NCBI GenBank assembly: GCA_030608725.1
Contig: JAUWDP010000011.1
Location: 1 to 11,970, forward strand
Source: Candidatus Bathyarchaeota archaeon
GTDB taxonomy: Archaea > Thermoproteota > Bathyarchaeia > TCS64
Direction of reading: 5' to 3'
DNA: 11,970 bases
Position 1 is the first letter of the stretch; each line of letters opens with the position of its first letter. This document shows positions 6,392 through 11,970 of this stretch, one piece after another. The notes beneath the pieces were generated by a model, which was not told where the DNA came from, searched no databases, and saw only the letters and a list, made by a program, of their open reading frames with translations. Both the position numbers and the translations under genes were made by a program.

Positions 6392-7336
6392 CTAGAGCTT
6401 CAGCAGCCTGGCGGCGTTGCCGTAGAAGATCTTCCCGATGCTCTCCTCGTCGAGGCCCATGTCGTAGCAGACCCGCAGCTGCTCCCGGAGGTACTCGACG
6501 CTGAATCCCCGGGGGACCCAGCTGGAGTCGGTTGCGAAGATGAGCCGCTCGGCGCCTATGGTCTCCATGGACTTCCTGAACAGGTCCTTCAGGGTGAGCT
6601 CGTAGGGCATCCACCTCATCCACTGGTTGGAGCCCGAGGTGTCGACGTGGACGCCGGGGCACTGCCAGCAAAGCTGCAGGAGCTCCCTCCAGTAGCAGGC
6701 GCCGAAGTGGGGGATCACGAAGTTGAGGGTGGGGAAGTCGCTGCAGACCTTCCACAGCGTCAACGGGTTCATGTTCCTGAGGTCGTACGCGGGTCCCCCG
6801 CCTCCCCCGAGGACGCCGAAGTGGATGAGCACCGGAACCTCCAGGTTCTCCGCCATCTCCCAGACCGGGTAAGCGGCCTTGTCGTCGATGGGCTTCTGCT
6901 GGCTGGACGCGATCATCTTGAATCCCTTGAGGCCCAGCTCCTTCACCGCCCTCTCCAGCTCCTCGGCCGCCCCCTCGTCCCAGACGCTGTGATGGGCGAA
7001 GCCCGTGAACCTGTCCTGGTGCCATGACACGATCTTCGAGAGGTTGTCGTTTCCGCCTCCCATCACGAAGTTGACCCTGGAGAGGCCCTTGGCGTCCATG
7101 TCCGCGACCCATCGTTCGGCCTGCTCCTCGTCTGTGTGGACGTCGGTCTCGTACTCGTCGAAGGCCCACATCTTCCTCCAGTCGTCCCTGTACCGGCGGG
7201 AGTTCTCCAGGATGATGTCCGTCCTCCGCTCCCCGTACCGCTCCACCATGCGCGCCCTCCAGCTGGCCCTCCTCCCGGTTCTCTGGCGGGGGAAGTGGGA
7301 GTGGAAGTCGATCACCTTGAGGCCGTAGAGATTCAT
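6392..7336 (-). CDS. Amidohydrolase_2 family metal-dependent hydrolase
   Basis: A 314-residue TIM-barrel protein of the amidohydrolase_2 (ACMSD-like) group. The metal-site landmarks are in order: VIDFHSHF with His12 and His14 (the HxH after strand 1), VLIHFG with His172, FVIPHFG with His210, and FATDSS with Asp270 after the last strand, followed by the family ending IFYGNAARLLKL. Such enzymes hydrolyse or decarboxylate small acids, and the substrate cannot be read from sequence. It sits between the bshC- and bshB-like genes on the same strand, so a role in turnover of the thiol or its conjugates is a guess from position. The ATG at 7336 is supported by a possible leaderless promoter (CTATAAGG near 7363). 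The Cys-rich stretch LQLCWQCPG (220-228) is unusual. Confidence 0.85.
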   Translation of the reverse strand: MNLYGLKVIDFHSHFPRQRTGRRASWRARMVERYGERRTDIILENSRRYRDDWRKMWAFDEYETDVHTDEEQAERWVADMDAKGLSRVNFVMGGGNDNLSKIVSWHQDRFTGFAHHSVWDEGAAEELERAVKELGLKGFKMIASSQQKPIDDKAAYPVWEMAENLEVPVLIHFGVLGGGGGPAYDLRNMNPLTLWKVCSDFPTLNFVIPHFGACYWRELLQLCWQCPGVHVDTSGSNQWMRWMPYELTLKDLFRKSMETIGAERLIFATDSSWVPRGFSVEYLREQLRVCYDMGLDEESIGKIFYGNAARLLKL

Positions 7337-7400
7337 AGATTATAACCTTAGAATCCAGCCCTTATAGTCGCTTTAAACGTTTTCCCTGACGCGGAAGATG

Positions 7401-8057
7401 CTATAGAGACTTGGACGCCTTCGTCTCGTAGAAGGGGCCGTTCCTCTGGAGGGGCTCCTCGATGAAGGCCTCTGCGTAGTTGCATCCGCCCTGCACGCCC
7501 CTGAGCTCAGCCTTGGCCCGGGTGAACCTCTGATAGTAGCCGTCCTTGAACTTGGCCAACTGCGTGGGGTAGCTCTCGACAGCCGCCTCCTTGAGCCCCC
7601 AGACATCCGAGACGTCTAGGAGGACGTGGGGGCTGGAGATCAGGGTGTTCACCTCCATGAGCAGCAGCCGACCGACGAGCCAAGGCTCCTCATACGTGGT
7701 CGTGTGGGCAGCCCACTCCACCGCCTCCTTCACGACCTCGTACGTCAACCGGTGGTCCCTGTGATAGTCGGTGGGAAGGTGGGTTATCACGACATCGGGC
7801 CTGAACGAGGCGATGTGTTCTGAGACCTGCCTGATGACGCCCCCGTCAACCGAGATCTTATCAAGGCCCATGATCACGGGCTCGCTGACCCCGAGGGCCT
7901 TGCACGCTGCTCTGAGCTCGTCTCCTCTCTCCGGTGGGTCGCTTGTTAGGCAGAGGACCTGGCTCAAGCCCCCCTGCTGTACGTTGAGGGCCAGGGCTCC
8001 CCCGCATCCGAAGGTCTCGTCGTCGGGATGTGAGACCACTGCTAGCACTCGTCTCAT
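7401..8057 (-). CDS. bshB: LmbE/PIG-L family deacetylase, BshB candidate
   Basis: A zinc-dependent deacetylase of 218 residues. The metal motif is VVSHPDDETFGCGG, where His10 and Asp13 (from ATG 8057) bind zinc, and the distal THLPTDYHRDHR supplies the third ligand, the His of the final DH. BshB removes the acetyl group from GlcNAc-malate. The same family includes MshB, the S-conjugate amidases Mca/Bca and many unrelated GlcNAc deacetylases, so the specific call rests on the neighbouring bshA- and bshC-type genes. The length agrees with BshB (about 220-240). Upstream TTTTATC at 8087-8094 predicts a start near 8064, giving a message nearly leaderless at ATG 8057. GTG 8066 would add three residues. 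The gene may both make the thiol and open its conjugates. Confidence 0.8.
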   Translation of the reverse strand: MRRVLAVVSHPDDETFGCGGALALNVQQGGLSQVLCLTSDPPERGDELRAACKALGVSEPVIMGLDKISVDGGVIRQVSEHIASFRPDVVITHLPTDYHRDHRLTYEVVKEAVEWAAHTTTYEEPWLVGRLLLMEVNTLISSPHVLLDVSDVWGLKEAAVESYPTQLAKFKDGYYQRFTRAKAELRGVQGGCNYAEAFIEEPLQRNGPFYETKASKSL

Positions 8058-8086
8058 GGAAACCACAGGAGAATAGGGGGAGGGAC

Positions 8087-8094
8087 GATAAAAG
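8087..8094 (-). promoter_or_regulatory. TATA box of the deacetylase gene
   Basis: The minus-strand CTTTTATC lies about 33 nt upstream of ATG 8057. The 8058-8187 gap separates divergent genes and otherwise shows only the plus-strand TATA-like sequence near 8163-8173. Confidence 0.5.
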
Positions 8095-8162
8095 GGGTTT
8101 CCCGCCTCGTGGATGGTTGTGGGGAGCTACGCATATTGGATACTCGTCTCGTTTGGTTGAAT

Positions 8163-8173
8163 CTAAATACTAA
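8163..8173 (+). promoter_or_regulatory. TATA-like element of the D-aminoacylase-type gene
   Basis: CTAAATACTAA is centred near 8167 and predicts transcription from about 8192-8195, a few bases into the open frame of the downstream gene. This would imply a leaderless or very short-leader message. Confidence 0.4.
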
Positions 8174-8187
8174 ATGAGACAATGTAG

Positions 8188-9981
8188 ACCGGTGTTTCCA
8201 GGGACGAATACGATATTCTTATCGAGAACGCGACCATCGTTGATGGTTCCGGTAAATCGGCTTACAAGGGATCGATAGGCATCAAAGGCGACAGGGTGGC
8301 CTCCGTTGGCGAGGTAAAGGGGGACTACGTGAAGGCCATAGACGCAAAGGGCCTGACCGCGGTCCCGGGCTTCATAGACGCCCACAGCCACGCCGAGACG
8401 GGGCTCCTCTTCTACCCGGGGTGTGAGAGCTTCGTACACCAGGGTGTGACCACATTCGTGGGAGGCCAGTGCAGCATGTCTCCGGCTCCCATAGGTGACG
8501 AGATCAGGTTCCCGGGGGCTGCGCGGGTCCACCTGGACAAGCTCATCAAGTACAAGTACTACCCCGAGAAGTCCGAGTTCCCCCGTGAGCAGGTCAACGC
8601 CATAATGAAGGAGGAGTACGGCTGGACCATTGACTGGCGCACCATGGCCGACTACTTCGACGTCGTTGAGAGCAGGGGCTTCTCCACCAACTACGCCCCC
8701 CTGGTGGGCCACGGCACCGTCAGGCGCTACGTGATGGGCGACGATTGGATGCGGACCTCGACAAGGGAGGAGAGGGACGAGATGTCGACGCAGATCAGGC
8801 AGGCCCTAGAGGAGGGCTGCATCGGCATGAGCTACGGCCTCGACTACGACCCCGACACGTTCGCCGACAGGGAGGAGCTGGTGGAGCACGCCGAGGTCCT
8901 CAACGAGTACGGCGCGGTCCTCTGCCCCCACTCACGGAGGACGGGGAGGAGGCGGAATGTTGGGGCGGGCCATCGCCAGCACGACAAGATAGATGGTATC
9001 ACCGAGATACTCGACATCGCCAGGGCATCAAAGGTCCGGATGAACATCGCCCACCTCTTCACGGGCTGGTACGTTAATCCCCAGGGGGGGCCCGAGATGC
9101 TTGAGGAGGCGAACAGGAGGGCGACGCTGACCTACATCGACGCCGCCTTGGAGGAGGGGCTGGACATCAGCTTCGACGTCATCCCTCCGGCGCTGCCGAC
9201 GAAGTTCGGGGGCTCGTCCTACCTCTGCTCGCTGTTCCTGCCTTTCATCAGGGAGCTGGGGAGCAGGGAGGAGCTGGCGAAGTGGATGAAGGTCAAGGAC
9301 TTCCGGGAGGAGATCAAGGACTCCCTCAAGAGGGGCAAGTTCTTCATCCGGGTCGCCTACAACCCCAACACCAACCCCCGGTGGGCGGATAACATCCACG
9401 TCCTCAGGCACAAGGACCCCAAGGCGGTGGACAAGACCCTCGCCGACATCGCCGAGGAGAGGGGGAAGGACGCCTTCGACGTCTGGATGGACCTCATCTC
9501 CGAGGACCCCGACGCCATGTCCGCCGTGGGGGCCGCAAGAGACCCATACGCCAACTACCACGCCATCTTCTACCAGCATCCCGTAGCCTCGGTGGGCCTC
9601 GACACGGGGGTCGACGACTACAAGCACGTGGGGGAGACCCCGACGTGGGTTCCTCCCGGCATCAGCAGCTACTCCGCCTTCGTTGGGTTCTTCGACAAGT
9701 TCGTGAACAAGATGAAGGCCCTCACCCTGGAGGAGGCGGTGCACAAGACCTCGACGCAGGCCGCGGTGCGCCACAATCTCAAGGATCGTGGCGTGATCAA
9801 GGCGGGAGCCTACGCCGACATCGTCCTCATGGACCTGCCGGGGCTGAAGGTGACGGGCACCCCGCTGGACACGAGGAGCAAGCCCACGGGCATCGAGTAC
9901 GTCATCATCAACGGCACACCGGTCGTCGAGAAGGCGGAGCACACGGGAGCGAAGCCCGGAAGGGTCCTCAAGAGGGGCTAG
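8188..9981 (+). CDS. D-aminoacylase-type amidohydrolase, start unresolved
   Basis: An N-acyl-D-amino-acid deacylase-like metal hydrolase (amidohydrolase_3 group), which would release D-amino acids or related acyl amines in the cytosol. Counting from the first sense codon at 8188, it has the N-terminal strand YDILIENATIVDGSG (8-22), PGFIDAHSHAE (HxH, 60-70), VTTFVGGQCSMSPAP with the family cysteine at 95, PHSR, NIAHLF (second and third His positions) and VGLDTGVDD with the catalytic-type Asp. It closes with the typical KPGRVLKRG. There is no ATG, GTG or TTG between the stop at 8185-8187 and GTG 8296. Starting at 8296 would discard the conserved first strand. Either a rare start codon is used or a 1-nt error or frameshift hides it: GTG at 8192 would be in frame if one T were missing from the TTT after it. 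A basic stretch after PHSR (RRTGRRRNVGAGHRQH) is unusual. Confidence 0.8.
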   Translation, partial: TGVSRDEYDILIENATIVDGSGKSAYKGSIGIKGDRVASVGEVKGDYVKAIDAKGLTAVPGFIDAHSHAETGLLFYPGCESFVHQGVTTFVGGQCSMSPAPIGDEIRFPGAARVHLDKLIKYKYYPEKSEFPREQVNAIMKEEYGWTIDWRTMADYFDVVESRGFSTNYAPLVGHGTVRRYVMGDDWMRTSTREERDEMSTQIRQALEEGCIGMSYGLDYDPDTFADREELVEHAEVLNEYGAVLCPHSRRTGRRRNVGAGHRQHDKIDGITEILDIARASKVRMNIAHLFTGWYVNPQGGPEMLEEANRRATLTYIDAALEEGLDISFDVIPPALPTKFGGSSYLCSLFLPFIRELGSREELAKWMKVKDFREEIKDSLKRGKFFIRVAYNPNTNPRWADNIHVLRHKDPKAVDKTLADIAEERGKDAFDVWMDLISEDPDAMSAVGAARDPYANYHAIFYQHPVASVGLDTGVDDYKHVGETPTWVPPGISSYSAFVGFFDKFVNKMKALTLEEAVHKTSTQAAVRHNLKDRGVIKAGAYADIVLMDLPGLKVTGTPLDTRSKPTGIEYVIINGTPVVEKAEHTGAKPGRVLKRG

Positions 9982-9986
9982 AACCC

Positions 9987-10007
9987 TCTTTTTCTTTCCC
10001 TTTTATT
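9987..10007 (+). terminator. T-rich terminator after the D-aminoacylase-type gene
   Basis: Runs of five, three and four T occur within 26 nt after the TAG at 9979-9981, the usual look of an archaeal intrinsic terminator. The following gene is convergent. Confidence 0.5.
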
Positions 10008-10017
10008 CCACTAGATC

Positions 10018-10623
10018 CTACGCCAGGTTGCCGTATCTTTCTGTTACCTCGCCCATCTTGCCGCATGTGAAGCGCCCCTCGGGGCAACACCCAAGCTGGT
10101 AGCAGTATGGACCAGCGCGGTTGTACAGCGCGGGCTCCTCCCTCCGGACCTCGGCAAGCATCCTGTCCGCCAACGCCCTTATCTCCCACTGGGCCCTGTT
10201 GCAGCATCTTATGCCAAAGAAGTGGAGGAGGGATCTGCCATCGACAGTGAAGAGGAGGCTCGTCTCCGTGGCGTTAGGCAGGACGAAGCGTGCGTCCTCC
10301 CGGGGGACACCCCTGTCAACGAGTCCCTCGTAGGCGTCGCTGGCGCCCTCGATGAGGGATAGGTACTCGTCCAGGGCCTTCTCCGAGACGCTGGGTGGGA
10401 TGACCACCCTCTCCCGCAGCCTCCTCACGGGGATGTAGCGCTGGCTCTGCTGGGAGTAGGAGGCGGTCCTGTGCCTGACGAGCTGGTGGCTGCAGGCCCT
10501 GCTGATGCCCTCGATGGCGTAGACGTAGGTCATGTGGGGGAGCAGCTCCTTTTCGGTGAGGTCTTCAGGGATGACCGACTTCAGCTCCTTGAGGGGTGTG
10601 AAGCTCAGCAGCTCCGCTTTCAT
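10018..10623 (-). CDS. thyX: FAD-dependent thymidylate synthase ThyX, catalytic-type subunit
   Basis: ThyX makes dTMP from dUMP using methylene-tetrahydrofolate, FAD and NADPH. The signature RHR-x2-S-x4-S-x-R is complete (RHRTASYSQQSQR, 50-62) and is preceded by AIEGISRACSHQLV. The C-terminal half is classic (EDARFVLPNATETSL, SLLHFFGIRCCNRAQWEIR). At 201 residues it is shorter than usual (about 215-250). The loss is in the N-terminal part, where about 20 residues separate KAELLSFTP from PHMTYVYAIEG instead of roughly 45-50, so the usual GHxSxxEH helix is cut back to His30. The ATG overlaps the stop of the upstream ThyX-like gene (ATGA), pointing to coupled translation and partnership. A cysteine-rich tail (CYQLGCCPEGRFTCG) is present. 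Confidence 0.9.
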   Translation of the reverse strand: MKAELLSFTPLKELKSVIPEDLTEKELLPHMTYVYAIEGISRACSHQLVRHRTASYSQQSQRYIPVRRLRERVVIPPSVSEKALDEYLSLIEGASDAYEGLVDRGVPREDARFVLPNATETSLLFTVDGRSLLHFFGIRCCNRAQWEIRALADRMLAEVRREEPALYNRAGPYCYQLGCCPEGRFTCGKMGEVTERYGNLA

Positions 10624-11033
10624 GCCCCACTCCCCGATGAGCTGAAGTTGAGATTGGGGGCTACCTCTTGAATCGAAGCCGCCAGCGATTTTGCAAAGGG
10701 ATCGTCCTCTACGGCTAGCTCAACAACGGTCCTCAGGTTTGCGCTGAGCAGCCAGCGGTCATCACCGAGTCTAGTTATCGCTAAGAACCTAGACCGCAGC
10801 GCCAAGTCAATGACCTCTCCCTCCGCGGCCTCCAGCAGCCAGACCAGCCTGTTGTGCTCCAGGGTGCTCCCGTGCTGGGCCTCGAGCCTGCCCACGACCT
10901 CCGCAACGCGCCTCTTCTTCTCTATCAGGCGATTGTAGAGTATTGAAGGCCTTGCACCGCTGGTAGTGGTCAGCATCGCGGTGGCGATGAGAGACTCCAC
11001 GTCGGGGGTGTGGTAGACGAGGTCCAGCTTCAA
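10620..11033 (-). CDS. ThyX-like N-terminal paralogue lacking the RHR motif
   Basis: A 137-residue protein whose layout is that of a ThyX N-terminal half: strand KLDLVYHTP (2-10), helix with LIATAMLTTT where ThyX has AARxCYSS, then AQHGSTLEHNRLVWLLEA (52-69), matching the ThyX FAD-region motif GHxSxxEHxxFxFxIEG. Beyond this the dUMP-binding RHR signature is absent, and LRSRFLAITRLGDDRWLLSA stands in its place. The protein stops soon after with a Ser/Gly tail. The start is TTG at 11033, since an in-frame TGA sits two codons upstream and no ATG occurs before residue 20; GAGG lies 11 nt before it. Its stop overlaps the ThyX start by 4 nt. I infer a non-catalytic partner subunit that supplies the part the downstream ThyX has lost. 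A decaying duplicate is the alternative. Confidence 0.7.
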   Translation of the reverse strand: MKLDLVYHTPDVESLIATAMLTTTSGARPSILYNRLIEKKRRVAEVVGRLEAQHGSTLEHNRLVWLLEAAEGEVIDLALRSRFLAITRLGDDRWLLSANLRTVVELAVEDDPFAKSLAASIQEVAPNLNFSSSGSGA

Positions 11034-11050
11034 GGCTCAGGCCTCGAGGG

Positions 11051-11314
11051 CTAGACGGGGGCCATCTCAGACTTTTTCGGTTTAGCCTTGAGCTCAGGGG
11101 GGACGTTGAGGGCCCTGACGACGTTTATCGAGTTTATGACGTAGATGGGGGTCCCGTCGGGCTCGTACCTCTTGAGGCGCTTCACCCCCCTCAGGACCAG
11201 CTTCACCTTGATGGTGGTCCCGTCGCTGAGGGCGTAGGCGTTCCAGTGCTCTTCGGTCTCCTCGAAGTCGAGGTCGACGCTCCCTTCCAGGGCGTTCCTG
11301 GGTAGTTTAGCCAT
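11051..11314 (-). CDS. Small conserved-looking hypothetical protein
   Basis: An 87-residue protein that I cannot assign to a named family. It looks mostly beta-stranded in the centre (WNAYALSDGTTIKVKLVL, then RLKRYEPDGTPIYVINS), with a lysine-rich tail (KAKPKKSEM). There is no signal peptide, membrane segment or cysteine pair. The start ATG at 11314 has GGTG 6 nt upstream. It lies 17 bp before the ThyX-like TTG start on the same strand, so the three genes are probably one transcript and it may be functionally linked to them. Its high share of gene-typical codons and clean operon spacing argue that it is real. Confidence 0.7.
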   Translation of the reverse strand: MAKLPRNALEGSVDLDFEETEEHWNAYALSDGTTIKVKLVLRGVKRLKRYEPDGTPIYVINSINVVRALNVPPELKAKPKKSEMAPV

Positions 11315-11381
11315 AATGACACCAGCTGGATACCGTAGGGCTCACGCCTATTTCACGTTTCCCTAACCAGTGAGAAGAAGA

Positions 11382-11970
11382 TTAGACGGGAACTTTAGTA
11401 ATACTCTGGCTCGCCTCAGAGCATAGGTCGAGCAGCCCAAGCTCCTCCTCAAGCCTGTGGACCTCCTCCAGCCGGGACCTCGTGGAAGGCTTACTCGGGA
11501 CCACGGTGCAGCCGTCGACGGACACAGCCGAGATGCCATATGTCCCTATCTTCTTCGCGACCCCCTCGATCTCCAGCTTGTCAAATCCGATCGTCGGCCG
11601 CAGCACGGGGATGCTGACTGCCTCGTCGAGCACGTAGAGGTTGTCCAGGGTCTGGGAGGCGACCTGCCCCAGGCTCTCACCCGTCACGATGCCCTTAGCC
11701 CTTTGCTCCACGGCGAAAGCTGCAGCTATCCTGTACATGGAGCGCTTGCAGAGCACGCACCTGAGCTTCGGGTTGGGGGACTCCGATATCCTGCCCATCA
11801 GATCCCCAATGGGGGCGACGTACAGGCCTATGTCGTCGGTCGGGATGTAGTCGGAGATACCCCTGAGCGCGTCCTTCACCCGTTCCACGTAACTTTCGCC
11901 GACGTGGGGCCTCTGATCCATGAACAGGGGGAGGACCTCCGCCCCCCTCTTCATCATCATCCATGCCGCC
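11382..11970 (-). CDS. thiI: ThiI, tRNA 4-thiouridine synthetase (3' part, runs off the window)
   Basis: The C-terminal ATP-pyrophosphatase domain of ThiI, which adenylates U8 of tRNA for thiolation (and in some organisms helps make thiazole). The reading frame continues to the window edge with AAW before MMMKRGAEVLPLF, the end of the PP-loop strand, so the true start and the NFLD and THUMP domains lie outside. Seen here are RCVLCKRSMYRIAAAFA, IVTGESLGQVASQTLDNLYV and IPVLRPTIGFDKLEIEGVAKKIGTY, all diagnostic of ThiI. The protein ends shortly after DGCTVVPSKPSTRSR, with no rhodanese domain. The sulfur donor must therefore differ from that of E. coli ThiI, as is common in archaea. It is separated by 67 bp from the hypothetical gene downstream. 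Confidence 0.92.
   Translation of the reverse strand, partial: AAWMMMKRGAEVLPLFMDQRPHVGESYVERVKDALRGISDYIPTDDIGLYVAPIGDLMGRISESPNPKLRCVLCKRSMYRIAAAFAVEQRAKGIVTGESLGQVASQTLDNLYVLDEAVSIPVLRPTIGFDKLEIEGVAKKIGTYGISAVSVDGCTVVPSKPSTRSRLEEVHRLEEELGLLDLCSEASQSITKVPV

Noticed and set aside
6264..7169. 301-codon minus-strand open frame overlapping the amidohydrolase
   Set aside because: It is another frame of the amidohydrolase gene with Arg/Gly-rich sequence. The overlapping frame has all metal-site motifs.
9028..9942. 304-codon minus-strand open frame opposite the D-aminoacylase-type gene
   Set aside because: The translation is low-complexity (runs of Gly, Val, Arg and Leu) and lies wholly within a well-supported gene on the plus strand.
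1..11970. CRISPR array, insertion sequence or integrase
   Set aside because: No regularly spaced repeats, terminal inverted repeats or transposase/recombinase motifs were seen in any frame I read.

Overview
The window looks like chromosomal DNA from a GC-rich archaeon. The evidence is TATA-type promoters about 26 nt upstream of starts, short or absent leaders with few strong Shine-Dalgarno sites, frequent GTG and TTG starts, a ThiI without a rhodanese tail, an archaeal-style ThyX and a tRNA-His with a templated G-1. A Bathyarchaeia-like or related lineage would fit, but the lineage cannot be fixed from this sequence.

Layout. 1-225: unassigned edge sequence and a promoter. 226-297: tRNA-His(GUG). 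301-445 (-): previously unlisted remnant of a glycyl-radical-enzyme activase, tail to tail with the tRNA. 505-1893 (-): MFS exporter. 2017-2104: tRNA-Leu(GAG) with encoded CCA. 2105-2725: AT-rich islet with a small winged-helix-like gene. 2726-8057: the central block. 8188-9981 (+): D-aminoacylase-type amidohydrolase with an unresolved start. 10018-11314 (-): three tightly packed genes, a small conserved hypothetical and two ThyX-family proteins, of which only one has the RHR signature. 11382-11970 (-): 3' part of thiI, running off the right edge.

The central block is the main result. It holds homologues of all three bacillithiol (Cys-GlcN-malate) biosynthesis enzymes: a BshA-type glycosyltransferase (3469-4581), a BshC-type cysteine-adding enzyme (4573-6330) and a BshB-type LmbE/PIG-L deacetylase (7401-8057). 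With them are a DinB-fold protein (2726-3190; the superfamily includes the bacillithiol S-transferase BstA), a remnant of a second DinB copy (3191-3394) and an amidohydrolase_2 protein (6392-7336). I infer that this archaeon makes bacillithiol or a close relative. The BshC carries an unusual four-cysteine zinc-ribbon-like segment.

The ThyX pair is the second notable point. A TTG-started N-terminal-type ThyX paralogue without the RHR motif overlaps by 4 nt (ATGA) a catalytic-type ThyX whose own N-terminal region is shortened. This suggests a two-subunit enzyme.

Two short gene remnants, 301-445 and 3191-3394, were found by translating the gaps between genes by eye.
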